A stretch of DNA of 64,000 nt from CAWDPQ01 sp963804245 (GTDB lineage: Bacteria > Acidobacteriota > Vicinamibacteria > Vicinamibacterales > 2-12-FULL-66-21), in contig CAWDPQ010000003.1 of the NCBI GenBank assembly GCA_963804245.1, positions 62,001 through 126,000 of the forward strand, read 5' to 3'. The position numbers and the translations under genes were made by a program. Each line of letters starts with the position of its first letter. The stretch's first letter is position 1. This document shows positions 8,566-17,480 of this stretch, piece after piece. The notes beneath the pieces are model-generated. The model did no database searches. It saw only the letters and a list, made by a program, of their open reading frames with translations, and was not told the origin of the DNA.

Positions 8566-10077
8566 TTGCGTACCCACTCGAGTCGACGGGTGTCGGCAGC
8601 TTTCGCCACGGGTGTGGCGACGGGAATGATCTTCTTGGCGTCGGCCCCTCCCGTACACGCCGCAACGTTGCACGTTGCTGCAGGCGGAGACTTACAGGCG
8701 GCGCTCATCAACGCCCAACCTGGCGACGTAGTCAGCCTGCAAGCGGGCGCGACCTTCACGGGCAATTTCGTGCTGCCACCGAAACCGGCCGGGGCGATCA
8801 TCACGATCCGCTCGAGTGCGACGTTGCCTATCCGCCGCATGACGGCCGGGGACTCCGCGCTGATGCCCCTCCTGCAACCGGCGACGGTCGAACCGGCCGT
8901 GGCCTGCACCAACAGCAGCAACTGGACATTCGACGGCATCCGCTTCGGATCGAATCCCGGTGGGATCTACGACGTGGTCGGCTTGGACGGCTGCACGAAT
9001 ATCACGTTCGACCGCGTGATCATCATCGGCGGACCGCAAGGCCAGAAGCGCGGGATTCGGGCTAACGGTCGCCACATTACGCTGACGCGCTCGCATATCG
9101 CGAATATCTGGGCGCCCGGGCAGGACAGCCAAGCCTTCTGCGCGTGGAACGGGGCCGGACCGTTCACGCTGGTGGACAACTACCTCGAGGCGGCCAGCGA
9201 GAACGTCATGTTCGGCGGCGCCAACAGCTCCTCTCCAGCAAACGTTCCCGCGGACATCCTGGTGGAGAACAACCACTTCAGCAAACGGCTCGAGTGGCGC
9301 GGCGACCATCCGGCCGCTGTCAAGAACCTCTTCGAGCTGAAATCCGCGAAGCGGGCGATCATTCGCAACAATCTCTTCGAGCAAAACTGGTCGGATGCGC
9401 AGAACGGCTATGCGATCCTGTTCACGGTCCGCAATGACGACGGCGGGGCGCCGTGGTCGGTCGTCGAGGACGTCCTGTTCGAACGCAATGTCGTCCGCGA
9501 CGTGGAGAACGGGTTCAACGTCCTCGGTTATGACAGCTACCAGCCGTCGGGCCGGACGACGCGGGTGACGATTCGGAACAATCTGATCGTGACCGCCGGC
9601 ACCTTCCTTCAGGCCGGCGGCGAGGTGGGGACGCTCACAGTCGATCACAACACGGTCGACCAGGGCTACACTTTCATGATGCTCTACAGCGGCGCGGTGT
9701 GGGTCGCCGGCACCAGTGCGGGGCGGCTCGCGCAGTTCGCGGTCGAAAACCTGACCGTGACCAACATGCTCGCCAATCACAACGAGTATGGGTTGATTGG
9801 AGAGGACGCGGGCATGGGCACACCAGGACTGATCCGGCAGGCCCGCAGCTATACCTGGACGAACAACGTGTTGGCAGGAGGAAATACCGGCATTCCATAC
9901 CCCCCGTCCACGTGGCGGCCGACGATGGCGGAGTACCTGGCGCAGTTCAGCGGCGGTTATAACCTGAAGGCCACGAGCACATATGTCACCAGTGGCACCA
10001 ACGGCTCGGCGCTCGGCTCACAGAGCGGCCTGGAGCCGAGAGCCCCGGCGAACCTGAGAATGACGGCGAGTCACTAG
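8566..10077 (+). CDS. Secreted right-handed parallel beta-helix protein
   Basis: 503 residues from a TTG start preceded by AGAAGGG. A signal peptide (ATGVATGMIFLASAPPVHA) ends near residue 29. The mature part is a beta-helix with the same blocks as the gene at 6875 (ITLTRSHIANIW, NYLEAASENVMFGGA, GYAILFTVRNDDGG, NGFNVLGYDSYQ). Unlike the gene at 6875 it has its own promoter of the sigma-54 type, so the paralogues may be expressed differently. It ends five bases before the stop of the convergent methyltransferase gene. A polysaccharide lyase, epimerase or glycan-binding role is plausible; no catalytic residues could be assigned. Confidence 0.87.
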   Translation: MRTHSSRRVSAAFATGVATGMIFLASAPPVHAATLHVAAGGDLQAALINAQPGDVVSLQAGATFTGNFVLPPKPAGAIITIRSSATLPIRRMTAGDSALMPLLQPATVEPAVACTNSSNWTFDGIRFGSNPGGIYDVVGLDGCTNITFDRVIIIGGPQGQKRGIRANGRHITLTRSHIANIWAPGQDSQAFCAWNGAGPFTLVDNYLEAASENVMFGGANSSSPANVPADILVENNHFSKRLEWRGDHPAAVKNLFELKSAKRAIIRNNLFEQNWSDAQNGYAILFTVRNDDGGAPWSVVEDVLFERNVVRDVENGFNVLGYDSYQPSGRTTRVTIRNNLIVTAGTFLQAGGEVGTLTVDHNTVDQGYTFMMLYSGAVWVAGTSAGRLAQFAVENLTVTNMLANHNEYGLIGEDAGMGTPGLIRQARSYTWTNNVLAGGNTGIPYPPSTWRPTMAEYLAQFSGGYNLKATSTYVTSGTNGSALGSQSGLEPRAPANLRMTASH

Positions 10078-10082
10078 CGAGC

Positions 10083-10958
10083 TCATAACCGCTCGAACAC
10101 GAACTCGTTGCAGCCAAGGCCCACACCACCGCACTTCATGCGCGTCAACGTGAAGCCGCGGGCACGGTAGAAGTCGAAAATCTCGTCCGGGGTCGCGAAC
10201 TCGTACGGATATCCTCCCACCCAGTCGAGGATGTCGTGCCACCGATTCATTCCACGCCGGCTTCTGTAGTCGGTCCATAGCCGCAGGTATTCGGCCGGAC
10301 GCCGCCTCAGCGTCGCCGCCGTTAAAGCCTTGAGCTCTCCGGGCAGTGTGACGGTGACCGCGAACGGCACGCGCGCCGGTTGCGGCAACCCGTTGTAGAT
10401 TTTCTTGATCTGGTGCCAGCGGCGGCTCTGGGAGCCGGTGTCGTTGTAAATGGCGATGAACAGCCTGCCGGCTGGTGCTACCGGCAGCGCCGCATTTTCC
10501 AGCGCGTCCCACATCCGTCCGGTGTGGTGCAGTACGCCCCACGAATAGACGATGTCGAAAACACCGACGGAGCGCATCTTGTCCGCGTCGAGGACGGACG
10601 CGCGTTCGACGACCCAATTCGTGTCAGCGGGAAAGTATCGCCGCCGCAGCTCTGTGGTACAGCCGACCGATTGCGGATCGTAGTCGAAGGAGTGAACCTT
10701 CGCCCCGAGACGCCGCGCCGCAAGACTCGAGAGGCCACTTCCGGATCCGATATCGAGAAAGCGCAGTCCATCCAACCTCTGTAGCTGCAGCATGTCCTGC
10801 AGCGCACGCTCCGCGGAGAGGATTCGTTCCTCGTCGAGCACCTCCAGAAAGCGGGCCCAGTTGCTGCCGAACTCGAAGCGTTCGCCCCGAGCGACCTCGG
10901 TTGCGTGCGCATCCGCCGCGGTCATGAGCGGTGCCGTGGCAATCGACTGATTGTTCAT
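10083..10958 (-). CDS. Class I SAM-dependent methyltransferase
   Basis: 291 residues from the ATG (MNNQSIATAPLM) that overlaps the upstream glycosyltransferase stop as ATGA; the longer open frame upstream is inside that gene. Motif I is LDIGSGSGLSSLAARRLGA and the acidic loop is VHSFDYDPQSV, followed by VFDIVYSWGVLHHTG (motif IV region) typical of small-molecule methyltransferases. As the last gene of the exopolysaccharide block it most likely O-methylates a sugar of the glycan or its terminus. It ends convergently with the beta-helix gene. Confidence 0.87.
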   Translation of the reverse strand: MNNQSIATAPLMTAADAHATEVARGERFEFGSNWARFLEVLDEERILSAERALQDMLQLQRLDGLRFLDIGSGSGLSSLAARRLGAKVHSFDYDPQSVGCTTELRRRYFPADTNWVVERASVLDADKMRSVGVFDIVYSWGVLHHTGRMWDALENAALPVAPAGRLFIAIYNDTGSQSRRWHQIKKIYNGLPQPARVPFAVTVTLPGELKALTAATLRRRPAEYLRLWTDYRSRRGMNRWHDILDWVGGYPYEFATPDEIFDFYRARGFTLTRMKCGGVGLGCNEFVFERL

Positions 10959-11937
10959 CCGTGAACTCCCGCCTGCTCTCGAGCGGTACTCGCGTCCGTC
11001 GGGCTTTGAACGGGGCTTGGTGTGCCTCGTCTCAGAATCTTGATTCGCTGAACCAGGTAACCGGCCGCGAACGCCGCGTCCATTGCCTGTGCCACGGCGT
11101 CTCGAGGACGACCCGTGACCAGATGACCAACAGCGCCCAATGACGACAGGATCAGCTGCTTGGTGAAGTGTCGATGGGCTGCGGCAGACGTTTCGAGAAG
11201 CGCGTGGGTCACGCCGGACCAGAAGAACCAACGCAGAAAATAGCGGAGGCGCCTGCGCTCAACGGGTACCCAGTGCCGTACGCGCAGCTCCGGTCGGTAT
11301 TCGCAGCGTAGCCCCGCGGCGACCGCACGCTGGCAGAGGTCGTGATCCTCGCCACTGAGCAGCGTGCCGTGCAGTCGCCCGAGATCGGCTCGAAATCCGC
11401 CCAGAGCATCCAATACGTCACGTCTCACCGCCAGGTTGGCGCCAACCGCGGTGCGATGGCCAAGTTCCTGCGCCTCTCCGTAATGGAGCAGTGCCAAGGG
11501 CGACGCCATCGATCCGTAACGGCCGTCCTCGCCTGCCTCGACGCGCAGCCACCAGGGTGCCGGGCGTTCCCAGATCGGGTCGACGCGGCCGCCGACGAGC
11601 GCAATCGCTGGATCGACGAAGATCTGACGGACGGCAGCGACCCAGTTGTCGGCGACCTGCACGTCATCATCGGTCAGCGCCAGCACCCCTCCCGCCGCCA
11701 TGCGAATGCCGGTGATCAGTGCCGCTGTCTTCCCTGGAGTGGTTTCACGAACCTGGCGCAGCGGCACGGGGAAGTCCCGCGCAGCGAGCGCGATAACCTG
11801 CGGCGTGTCGTCACTGCTGCCATTGTCCACTACGATCACTTCATCGCCGGGACGATAGTCCTGGGCCCGGAGTGCCTGCAGCGTGGACTGCAGCAGCGCG
11901 GCGCGATTATAGGTGGCGATGACGACGCTGATCGCAT
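10955..11937 (-). CDS. GT2-family glycosyltransferase (start region probably frameshifted)
   Basis: The protein reads ISVVIATYNRAALLQSTLQ from its first residues, with VDNGSSDD, the TDDD (DXD) metal site and GEDHD acceptor motif of inverting GT-A enzymes. It is a paralogue of its upstream neighbour. No ATG, GTG or TTG lies in frame close to this domain. An ATG at 11937 sits in a TGATG junction with the upstream stop but one frame off; a single missing base just after it would give a normal start M-x-ISVVIATYNR, so I place the start there. The stop overlaps the methyltransferase start. It probably transfers one sugar to the polyprenyl-linked repeat unit. Confidence 0.82.
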
Positions 11938-12920
11938 CAGCGTGAGCCAGGAGGAAGGGGAGCAGCGTGCGCGGCGACGCGCGGAATCGATCGCCGGCGG
12001 CGCACGCTCCAGCGATAACGCACGTAGCCCGCGAACCACTCGAGTCGGGTAAAGCGGGCGACCACGCGTTTTGTGTCCAGGCTGACAAGTCCGACGAGCA
12101 GACCGGCGAAGTCGCCGAGCGCCTGCCGCCACAGGTAGCGCGGTATGTGAAACACGTAGCTGTCGGTCGTCGGATGCCTGTCCTCCATCTGCGCTTCGAC
12201 TTTCCCGTTGTCATAGAACCAGCGGCGAAAATACGACAGACGCAGCCGCTCCGCCGGCACGCGGTGCTCGACGCTGGCCTCGGGCTCGTAGATACCGTGG
12301 TAGCCGGCATCGATCATTCGCAGAAAGAAGTCGTGATCCTCACCAGTGCGGAGGGTTCCCTGGAGCTTGCCGAACTGCGTATTCCAGCTGCCGACGCGGT
12401 CGAAAACGTGCCGGCGGATCGCCATGTTTGCGCCGAGCGGCATGATGTCGTCTTTGGCGCCCTGTCGAATGGCGATCCTCTGCGTACCGCCATCGCCGAC
12501 CGCCAGCACGCCGTAAAGCGCTGGCGACATCCAGGCCGGCGGCGGCGCTTCCCAGAGCGGCCGGATTCGGCCGGCGGCGAAATCCGCATCCGTTTCCTGA
12601 AACGCGCGTGCGTAGGCCGCCAGCCAGCCAGGCGACGGCAGCACGTCATCGTCGGTGAAGACGAGCACGTCGCCTCGCGCATGCGATACCGCAGCGTTCA
12701 AGGCGTTCGATTTACCAGGCTTGGGTTCGTAGAGGTACACGATTGGCGCGCCGCGACGCGCCGCGGATTCGACGACGATGGGCGTGTCGTCTGTCGACGC
12801 ATTGTCGACGACCACTATTTCGAATGGGTGCTCAGAGGCGTTCTGCCGCGCAAGCGCGTCGAGCGTGCTCGCGAGCAACAGCGCTCGGTCGCGGGTCGCG
12901 ATGATCACGCTCAACATCAT
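11937..12920 (-). CDS. GT2-family glycosyltransferase
   Basis: 327 residues starting MMLSVIIATRDRA; the ATG overlaps the stop of the O-antigen ligase-like gene as ATGA. It shows VDNASTDDT, the FTDDDVLPSPGW metal-binding stretch, GANMAIRR and GEDHDFFLR, all standard for GT2 GT-A enzymes. The C-terminus is Arg-rich (RRRRSIPR), suggesting peripheral membrane contact. The neighbour at 10955 has the same plan and probably arose by duplication. Confidence 0.88.
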   Translation of the reverse strand: MMLSVIIATRDRALLLASTLDALARQNASEHPFEIVVVDNASTDDTPIVVESAARRGAPIVYLYEPKPGKSNALNAAVSHARGDVLVFTDDDVLPSPGWLAAYARAFQETDADFAAGRIRPLWEAPPPAWMSPALYGVLAVGDGGTQRIAIRQGAKDDIMPLGANMAIRRHVFDRVGSWNTQFGKLQGTLRTGEDHDFFLRMIDAGYHGIYEPEASVEHRVPAERLRLSYFRRWFYDNGKVEAQMEDRHPTTDSYVFHIPRYLWRQALGDFAGLLVGLVSLDTKRVVARFTRLEWFAGYVRYRWSVRRRRSIPRVAAHAAPLPPGSR

Positions 12921-14311
12921 GTGGCTGCCCGTTGTCCACGTGCCGCTGGTTGAACGGCGCCGACCAGTTCGCGTTGGGTGATGTCGCGCAGCGCAGTCGC
13001 CAGCCCCAGGACGAGATACAGAGTCCAGTAGTAGGCGACAGACGCGAACATCGCCGCCACTAGCCAGCCGGTCAGGCTGGCGACAAGGGCTGCGGCATAG
13101 AGCTCCAGCGGTTCCCGCCGAGTGCGGACATGAGCGGGCTCGCGGGCCTTGCGCCGGCGCCGGGCGCGGCGCAGCGCCGATCCAGTACGAACGGCCGCGA
13201 CAAATCCGCTCCCAATGACGATGATGAAGATCACCAACCCGCCCACGCCGAGCTCGGCGGCAACCTGGAGCACCGCGTTGTGCGTCTCGCGCCATGGCGC
13301 TTCGCGGTCCCCCGTGCGGTAGTTCATGAACTGACCGGCACCGAGACCGACCGTCGGGTTCTCGAGGAACGCCTGGTAGCCCTCGCGCAGCAACGTCTTC
13401 CGCGCTTCGCGCGATCCCGTTGGATCTTCTTCCGCGTTGAAGATGCTCGACATGCGGCTGGTGAACGAGGCGGGGAGCATCGGAATCGTCGCAAACGCTG
13501 ACGCCACGACGAGCGCCGCCACGACGGGGCGGAGTCGGCCGATCTGGTACACCAGAACGAGCAGCATGGCGATGAGTCCCACCGTACCGCCGCGGCTCTT
13601 GCTGAAAATCACCGCCAAGCTGATGGCAGGAATGCCGATTAGCGCGATGAATCGAAGTGCGCGCCGTGACTGCCCGAGAGCCAGCATGACCGCGAGGGGC
13701 AGAAAGGCGATCATGTTGAGCGCCATGTCATTCGGGTTGCCGAACAGCCCGCCGGTCCCCTGAACGCGCCCACCTTCCACGATGTTGGCGCCGCGGCCGT
13801 AATCGATGACGGCACGGACGGCGATATACGACGTGCCGAGCACGACGATATTCACGAGGCGCTCGAAGCGGTCGCGCGTCGTGATCGTGTTGACCATCAG
13901 CACGAACACGAGGATCACCTTGACGAAGAGATCGGTGAAGACCGCAACGGCACCACCGGGCCAGAGCGAGAACGGTGCGGTGGCCAGCATGACGCCGCCG
14001 AGCGACAGGATCGCGAGCAGCTCAGGCGTTATCCGACTGAGCGGTGCACCGCGTCCGAGACGGCCGGCGATCAAGGAGAACGCGGCGAGCGCCGCGGTCA
14101 GATCGGCAAGATGGAGCGGCTCGAGAAAGGGGAACGTGTCCTGCGGCCGGACGAAGAGGACGAAGGTAAAGGCCAGGAGCGCTCTAAACGCCGCTGAATC
14201 TTGCCGCTCGACGCGCGCGTCGCCAGCCGCAACACTAGCGTCCGGCTCATCCGTGCGCCTGTCGTCTACCGCGGCGGCCGGGAGCCCGCATGAAAACGCG
14301 AGGCGCTCCAT
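12917..14311 (-). CDS. O-antigen ligase / Wzy-type polymerase family membrane protein
   Basis: 464 residues from the ATG at 14311, chosen because AAAAGGGAAA lies about 11 bases upstream; an alternative start is 14356. It has roughly ten hydrophobic segments and, near residue 325, the Wzy_C signature VGLGAGQFMNYR ... ETHNAVLQVAAELGVGG, with the conserved large periplasmic loop and histidine of O-antigen ligase/polymerase proteins. In a flippase-dependent cluster it most likely polymerises repeat units in the periplasm; ligase activity cannot be excluded. Confidence 0.85.
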   Translation of the reverse strand: MERLAFSCGLPAAAVDDRRTDEPDASVAAGDARVERQDSAAFRALLAFTFVLFVRPQDTFPFLEPLHLADLTAALAAFSLIAGRLGRGAPLSRITPELLAILSLGGVMLATAPFSLWPGGAVAVFTDLFVKVILVFVLMVNTITTRDRFERLVNIVVLGTSYIAVRAVIDYGRGANIVEGGRVQGTGGLFGNPNDMALNMIAFLPLAVMLALGQSRRALRFIALIGIPAISLAVIFSKSRGGTVGLIAMLLVLVYQIGRLRPVVAALVVASAFATIPMLPASFTSRMSSIFNAEEDPTGSREARKTLLREGYQAFLENPTVGLGAGQFMNYRTGDREAPWRETHNAVLQVAAELGVGGLVIFIIVIGSGFVAAVRTGSALRRARRRRKAREPAHVRTRREPLELYAAALVASLTGWLVAAMFASVAYYWTLYLVLGLATALRDITQRELVGAVQPAARGQRAAT

Positions 14312-14346
14312 ATCCAGTGAATTTCCCTTTTTATCCCCGTGGGTTC

Positions 14347-14460
14347 CTATCTCCACACGTCGCGGCTACGAACGGCCACGAACAAACCGGCCACCGCGGC
14401 ATAGTTCATCATCACGAACGTATAAGCCACACCCGCCAATCGTCGCACGGCGACGTTCAT
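14347..14460 (-). CDS. 37-residue membrane peptide, probably the detached C-terminus of the GT2 gene upstream
   Basis: MNVAVRRLAGVAYTFVMMNY continues into one transmembrane span and ends RSRDVWR. A strong GGGGGGAA ribosome site precedes the ATG. It is in the same frame as the GT2 gene ending at 14524, separated by two stops, and its sequence resembles the last transmembrane segment and basic tail that usually close membrane GT2 enzymes of this type. It is either a frameshift-separated C-terminus or a real small protein. Confidence 0.5.
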   Translation of the reverse strand: MNVAVRRLAGVAYTFVMMNYAAVAGLFVAVRSRDVWR

Positions 14461-14523
14461 CGTGTTCCCCCCGGCGGGTCACCGAACGGGGAAGAAACGG
14501 TTGCAGCGTCGCTGCTTGCCGAA

Positions 14524-15661
14524 TTATCCCGCTCTGACCCTGGTTATCCCGGCAGATGGCAGAACCTGGTCGCCAGAGCTGCCTGTGGGAGGCATCTCAT
14601 CCGTACGGCCGGTGTCTGCGCACCTTTTGGACTCGACCCATCCGCCGAAAGCGGCCAGGCCGTAGAAGCAGAGCTGCACTAACAGTGCCACTGCATAGAA
14701 CCAGGAACGACTGGCCAGAGCCGCTGAGGCGACGAATGCGAGGAGGAGGGCCCAGGGCACGAACAAACGACCGAGCTTGTGGGAGAGGTATTGAACCCAG
14801 ACCGGATTGACAACCGGCAGCAGCAGCCGCGGCTCGAGCTTGACGATTTGATAGTTGCCGGCAAGTGTGCGGACCTTGCGCCGTGACTCAGCTGAGCCGC
14901 TCTCAGCGACGCGATCGAACGCGTGAGCCTTGTCGTCGAACACGATGCGCTTGCCCGCGAGCACGACACGCATCGGCGAGAGCACGTCGTCGAGCAGCGT
15001 GGCCGGCGGCAGCGGCGTCCACAGCGACCGCCGGAGCGCGTAGATCGCGCCGGTCGCCCCGAGCGTGGACCAGACGCGGCTCTCGTGCCGACGGAGCCAT
15101 TTCTCGTACTTCCAATAGAGCCCGACGCCGCCGCCGATCGTCGAATCCGATGGCGCCTCGTCGTATTCACAATCGAGGATCAGCTCGCCGCTGGCGCCCC
15201 CGACGTCGCCGTCGGCGAAGTTGGCCACGAGCTCGTAGATGGCGTCCTCAGCGAATCGCTGCCGCGCGTCAGCGAACACGATGATTTCCCCCGTCGCCGC
15301 AGATACGCCGGTATTGAGGGCGGTGGGTTTTCCTCCGCGGGGCAACTCGACCGCGCGAATGCGATCGCCGAACAAGGCGAGCACGTCCGACGTGTCATCC
15401 TCCGACCCGTCAGAAACCACGATCACCTCGAGCCGACCGGGATAGTTCTGGTCGAGGAGGTTGGCAATTCGTCCGCGCAGCTGCTGCGCTTCATCGTGCG
15501 CGGCCAGCACGACGGAAACCGCTGGCCACGGCTTCCCGGGGCCGGGCACACGCTTCCGTACCGGACGATTCACTATCCACGCCCAGAGCCCCAGGAGCAT
15601 GGGGTACCCGGCGTAGCACGTACGCCACGAGCAGAACCGAGACCCAGAAGAGTGTTTCCAT
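14524..15661 (-). CDS. Membrane GT2-family glycosyltransferase (frameshift near its start)
   Basis: The uninterrupted frame starts at 15600 (MLLGLWAW), but one frame over an ATG at 15661 gives METLFWVSVLLVAYV, the expected first transmembrane segment. Dropping one base at about 15616 joins them as AYVYAGYPMLLGLWAW. The catalytic part has VSVVLAAHDEAQQL, VSDGSEDDT, FADARQRF, a LDCEYDE stretch and a C-terminal membrane segment. The family is that of processive or membrane-anchored GT2 enzymes. Its C-terminal span is probably the small frame at 14347. It follows the nucleotide-sugar dehydrogenase by 47 bases. Confidence 0.82.
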
Positions 15662-15708
15662 AGCCTTTTGCGGCTCTGCCATGTTCAATGCCGTTGCACC
15701 GGGCGTGC

Positions 15709-17073
15709 CTATCCGATGCCGACGCTTTCGCCCAGCCGATCGGGGCGGGCGGCGCCCAGCTTGAACACATTCGGAGCCGGCCTGCGAATTGCGTTCCTCG
15801 TATCGACAACCAGGTCTGCTTCGGCGACCATCGCGTCGTAATCGAATGTTTTGTGGTCGGTGATGATGACTACACAGTCGTAGGCGGCAAACGATCCGCG
15901 CTTCGCCTCCACGGCATTGACATCGAATCTGCCCGACCACTCTCGTCCGTGCACGACCGGCACATAAGGATCGACGTAGGCGACGTGCGCGCCTTTCGCA
16001 TACAGGAGGCCCATGACGTCGAGCGCCGGTGACTCGCGCATGTCGTCGATGTCGCGCTTGTAGGCGACGCCGGCGATCAGGATGTTGGCGCCGTTGATCG
16101 ATTTGCGTCTGGTGTTCAACGCGTCGCCGATTTTTTCCACGACGTAGTGAGGCATGGAGGCGTTGATGTGCCCGGCGAGCTCGATGAAGCGCGGGTCGAA
16201 GCCGCTCTGCTTCGCCTTCCATGACAGATAGAAGGGGTCGATGGGTATGCAGTGCCCGCCGAGTCCCGGGCCGGGATAGAAGGCCATGAAGCCGAACGGC
16301 TTGGTCTTGGCCGCATCGACGACTTCCCAGACGTCGATGTTCATGCGGTCGCACATCAGCGCGAGCTCGTTGACCAGGCCGATGTTGACGGCGCGGAACG
16401 TGTTCTCGAGCAGCTTCACCATCTCGGCGACGCGAGTCGAGGCGACCGGCACGATGGTGTCGATGGCCGATCCGTAAAGCGCGGTCGCGAGTCTCAGACA
16501 GTCCGGAGTGAGACCACCCACGACCTTTGGCACGTTGCGGGTGTGGAACGTCGGGTTGCCGGGATCGACACGCTCGGGAGAAAACGCGAGGAAGAAGTCC
16601 TTGCCGGCCTTGAGCCCTTTGGCTTCGAGCAGCGGCTGCACGACCTCATCGGTCGTGCCGGGATACGTCGTCGATTCGAGGCTGATGAGCAGGCCCGGAT
16701 GCAGGTGCTCGGCGATGGACTCCACCGCCGAGACGATGTAGGACATATCCGGGTCCTTCGTCTTGCGCAGCGGCGTGGGCACACAGATGTTGATCGTGTC
16801 GAGCTCTTTCACCACCGAGAAATCGGTCGTGGCGTCGAGCGTGCCAGCCTTCCTCAGTCCCTTGACATCGGCCGCCGGCACATCGGGAATGTACGACTCC
16901 CCATCCATGATTGCCCGGATCTTGCGCGCGTCCAGATCGATGCCGGTCGTCCGGAAGCCCACCTTGGCGAGCTCGACGGCGAGTGGCAGTCCGACATAAC
17001 CAAGGCCGACCACGCCGGCCCTGGCGCGGCGCGTCTCGATCTTCTCCAGAAGGGACGCGACGAGTGCTGACAT
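15709..17073 (-). CDS. Nucleotide-sugar dehydrogenase (UDP-ManNAcA / UDP-GlcNAcA-forming type)
   Basis: 454 residues from the ATG at 17073 with GGAG seven bases upstream. The NAD-binding motif GVVGLGYVGLPLAVELAKVGF lies near residue 18, the central domain carries KLLENTFRAVNIGLVNELA, and the catalytic cysteine is in GLGGHCIPIDPFY. The fold and length match the UDP-glucose/GDP-mannose dehydrogenase family, and the GGHCIP context fits the WecC/WbpA-type branch that oxidises UDP-N-acetylhexosamines to uronic acids. It would supply an acidic sugar for the polysaccharide. Exact substrate not determined. Confidence 0.9.
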   Translation of the reverse strand: MSALVASLLEKIETRRARAGVVGLGYVGLPLAVELAKVGFRTTGIDLDARKIRAIMDGESYIPDVPAADVKGLRKAGTLDATTDFSVVKELDTINICVPTPLRKTKDPDMSYIVSAVESIAEHLHPGLLISLESTTYPGTTDEVVQPLLEAKGLKAGKDFFLAFSPERVDPGNPTFHTRNVPKVVGGLTPDCLRLATALYGSAIDTIVPVASTRVAEMVKLLENTFRAVNIGLVNELALMCDRMNIDVWEVVDAAKTKPFGFMAFYPGPGLGGHCIPIDPFYLSWKAKQSGFDPRFIELAGHINASMPHYVVEKIGDALNTRRKSINGANILIAGVAYKRDIDDMRESPALDVMGLLYAKGAHVAYVDPYVPVVHGREWSGRFDVNAVEAKRGSFAAYDCVVIITDHKTFDYDAMVAEADLVVDTRNAIRRPAPNVFKLGAARPDRLGESVGIG

Positions 17074-17098
17074 CGAATGACTCCTAGCTCCCGAGCAA

Positions 17099-17480
17099 TT
17101 ATCTGGTCCCCTCCATCGCCCGGTGCGATGTGTTGGAGAACAGGCGTCTAAGCCAGCCGCGCAGGCCCTCGGGCCGGGACGGCTGGAATCGCGTGGGCGC
17201 AACCGGTTCGGGACGCCGGGGTGCGCGCGCGCTTGCGCCGGCGCCTCCCGTCGCCGGACCCGGGGGCCGTCGATTGCGAAGCAGCCGGTATTCCTCTGCC
17301 AGTACACGGCGCTGTTCGGCGAGCTCGCGCTCGCGCTGCAACAGCGTTTGCTCACGGCTGTTCAGAGCCGCCGCCCGCGCCGCCGTTTCCTGCGCGACGC
17401 GCGCGAGCGCGTCGTTCTGCAGTTCGGAGCTCAGGACCGCTGGCGCCTCCGCCCCCCGGACGGCAACCGGCGCTGAGGCC
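17099..17480 (-). CDS. Coiled-coil, Arg/Pro-rich tail; probably the frameshifted C-terminus of the ATPase gene upstream
   Basis: From about 17480 downwards a frame distinct from the ATPase reads ASAPVAVRGAEAPAVLSSEL, then a helical stretch ALNSREQTLLQRERELAEQR, a Pro/Ala-rich linker and a basic end (GWLRRLFSN). There is no ATG or GTG start; only a TTG at 17341. The composition and codon usage look coding, and the ATPase itself dissolves into RRR-rich sequence at this point. A one-base slip near 17470-17490 would give the ATPase a coiled-coil tail. Confidence 0.45.

Noticed and set aside
11967..12953. 328-codon plus-strand frame opposite the GT2 gene
   Set aside because: Shadow of the GT2 gene, which has all family motifs on the minus strand.
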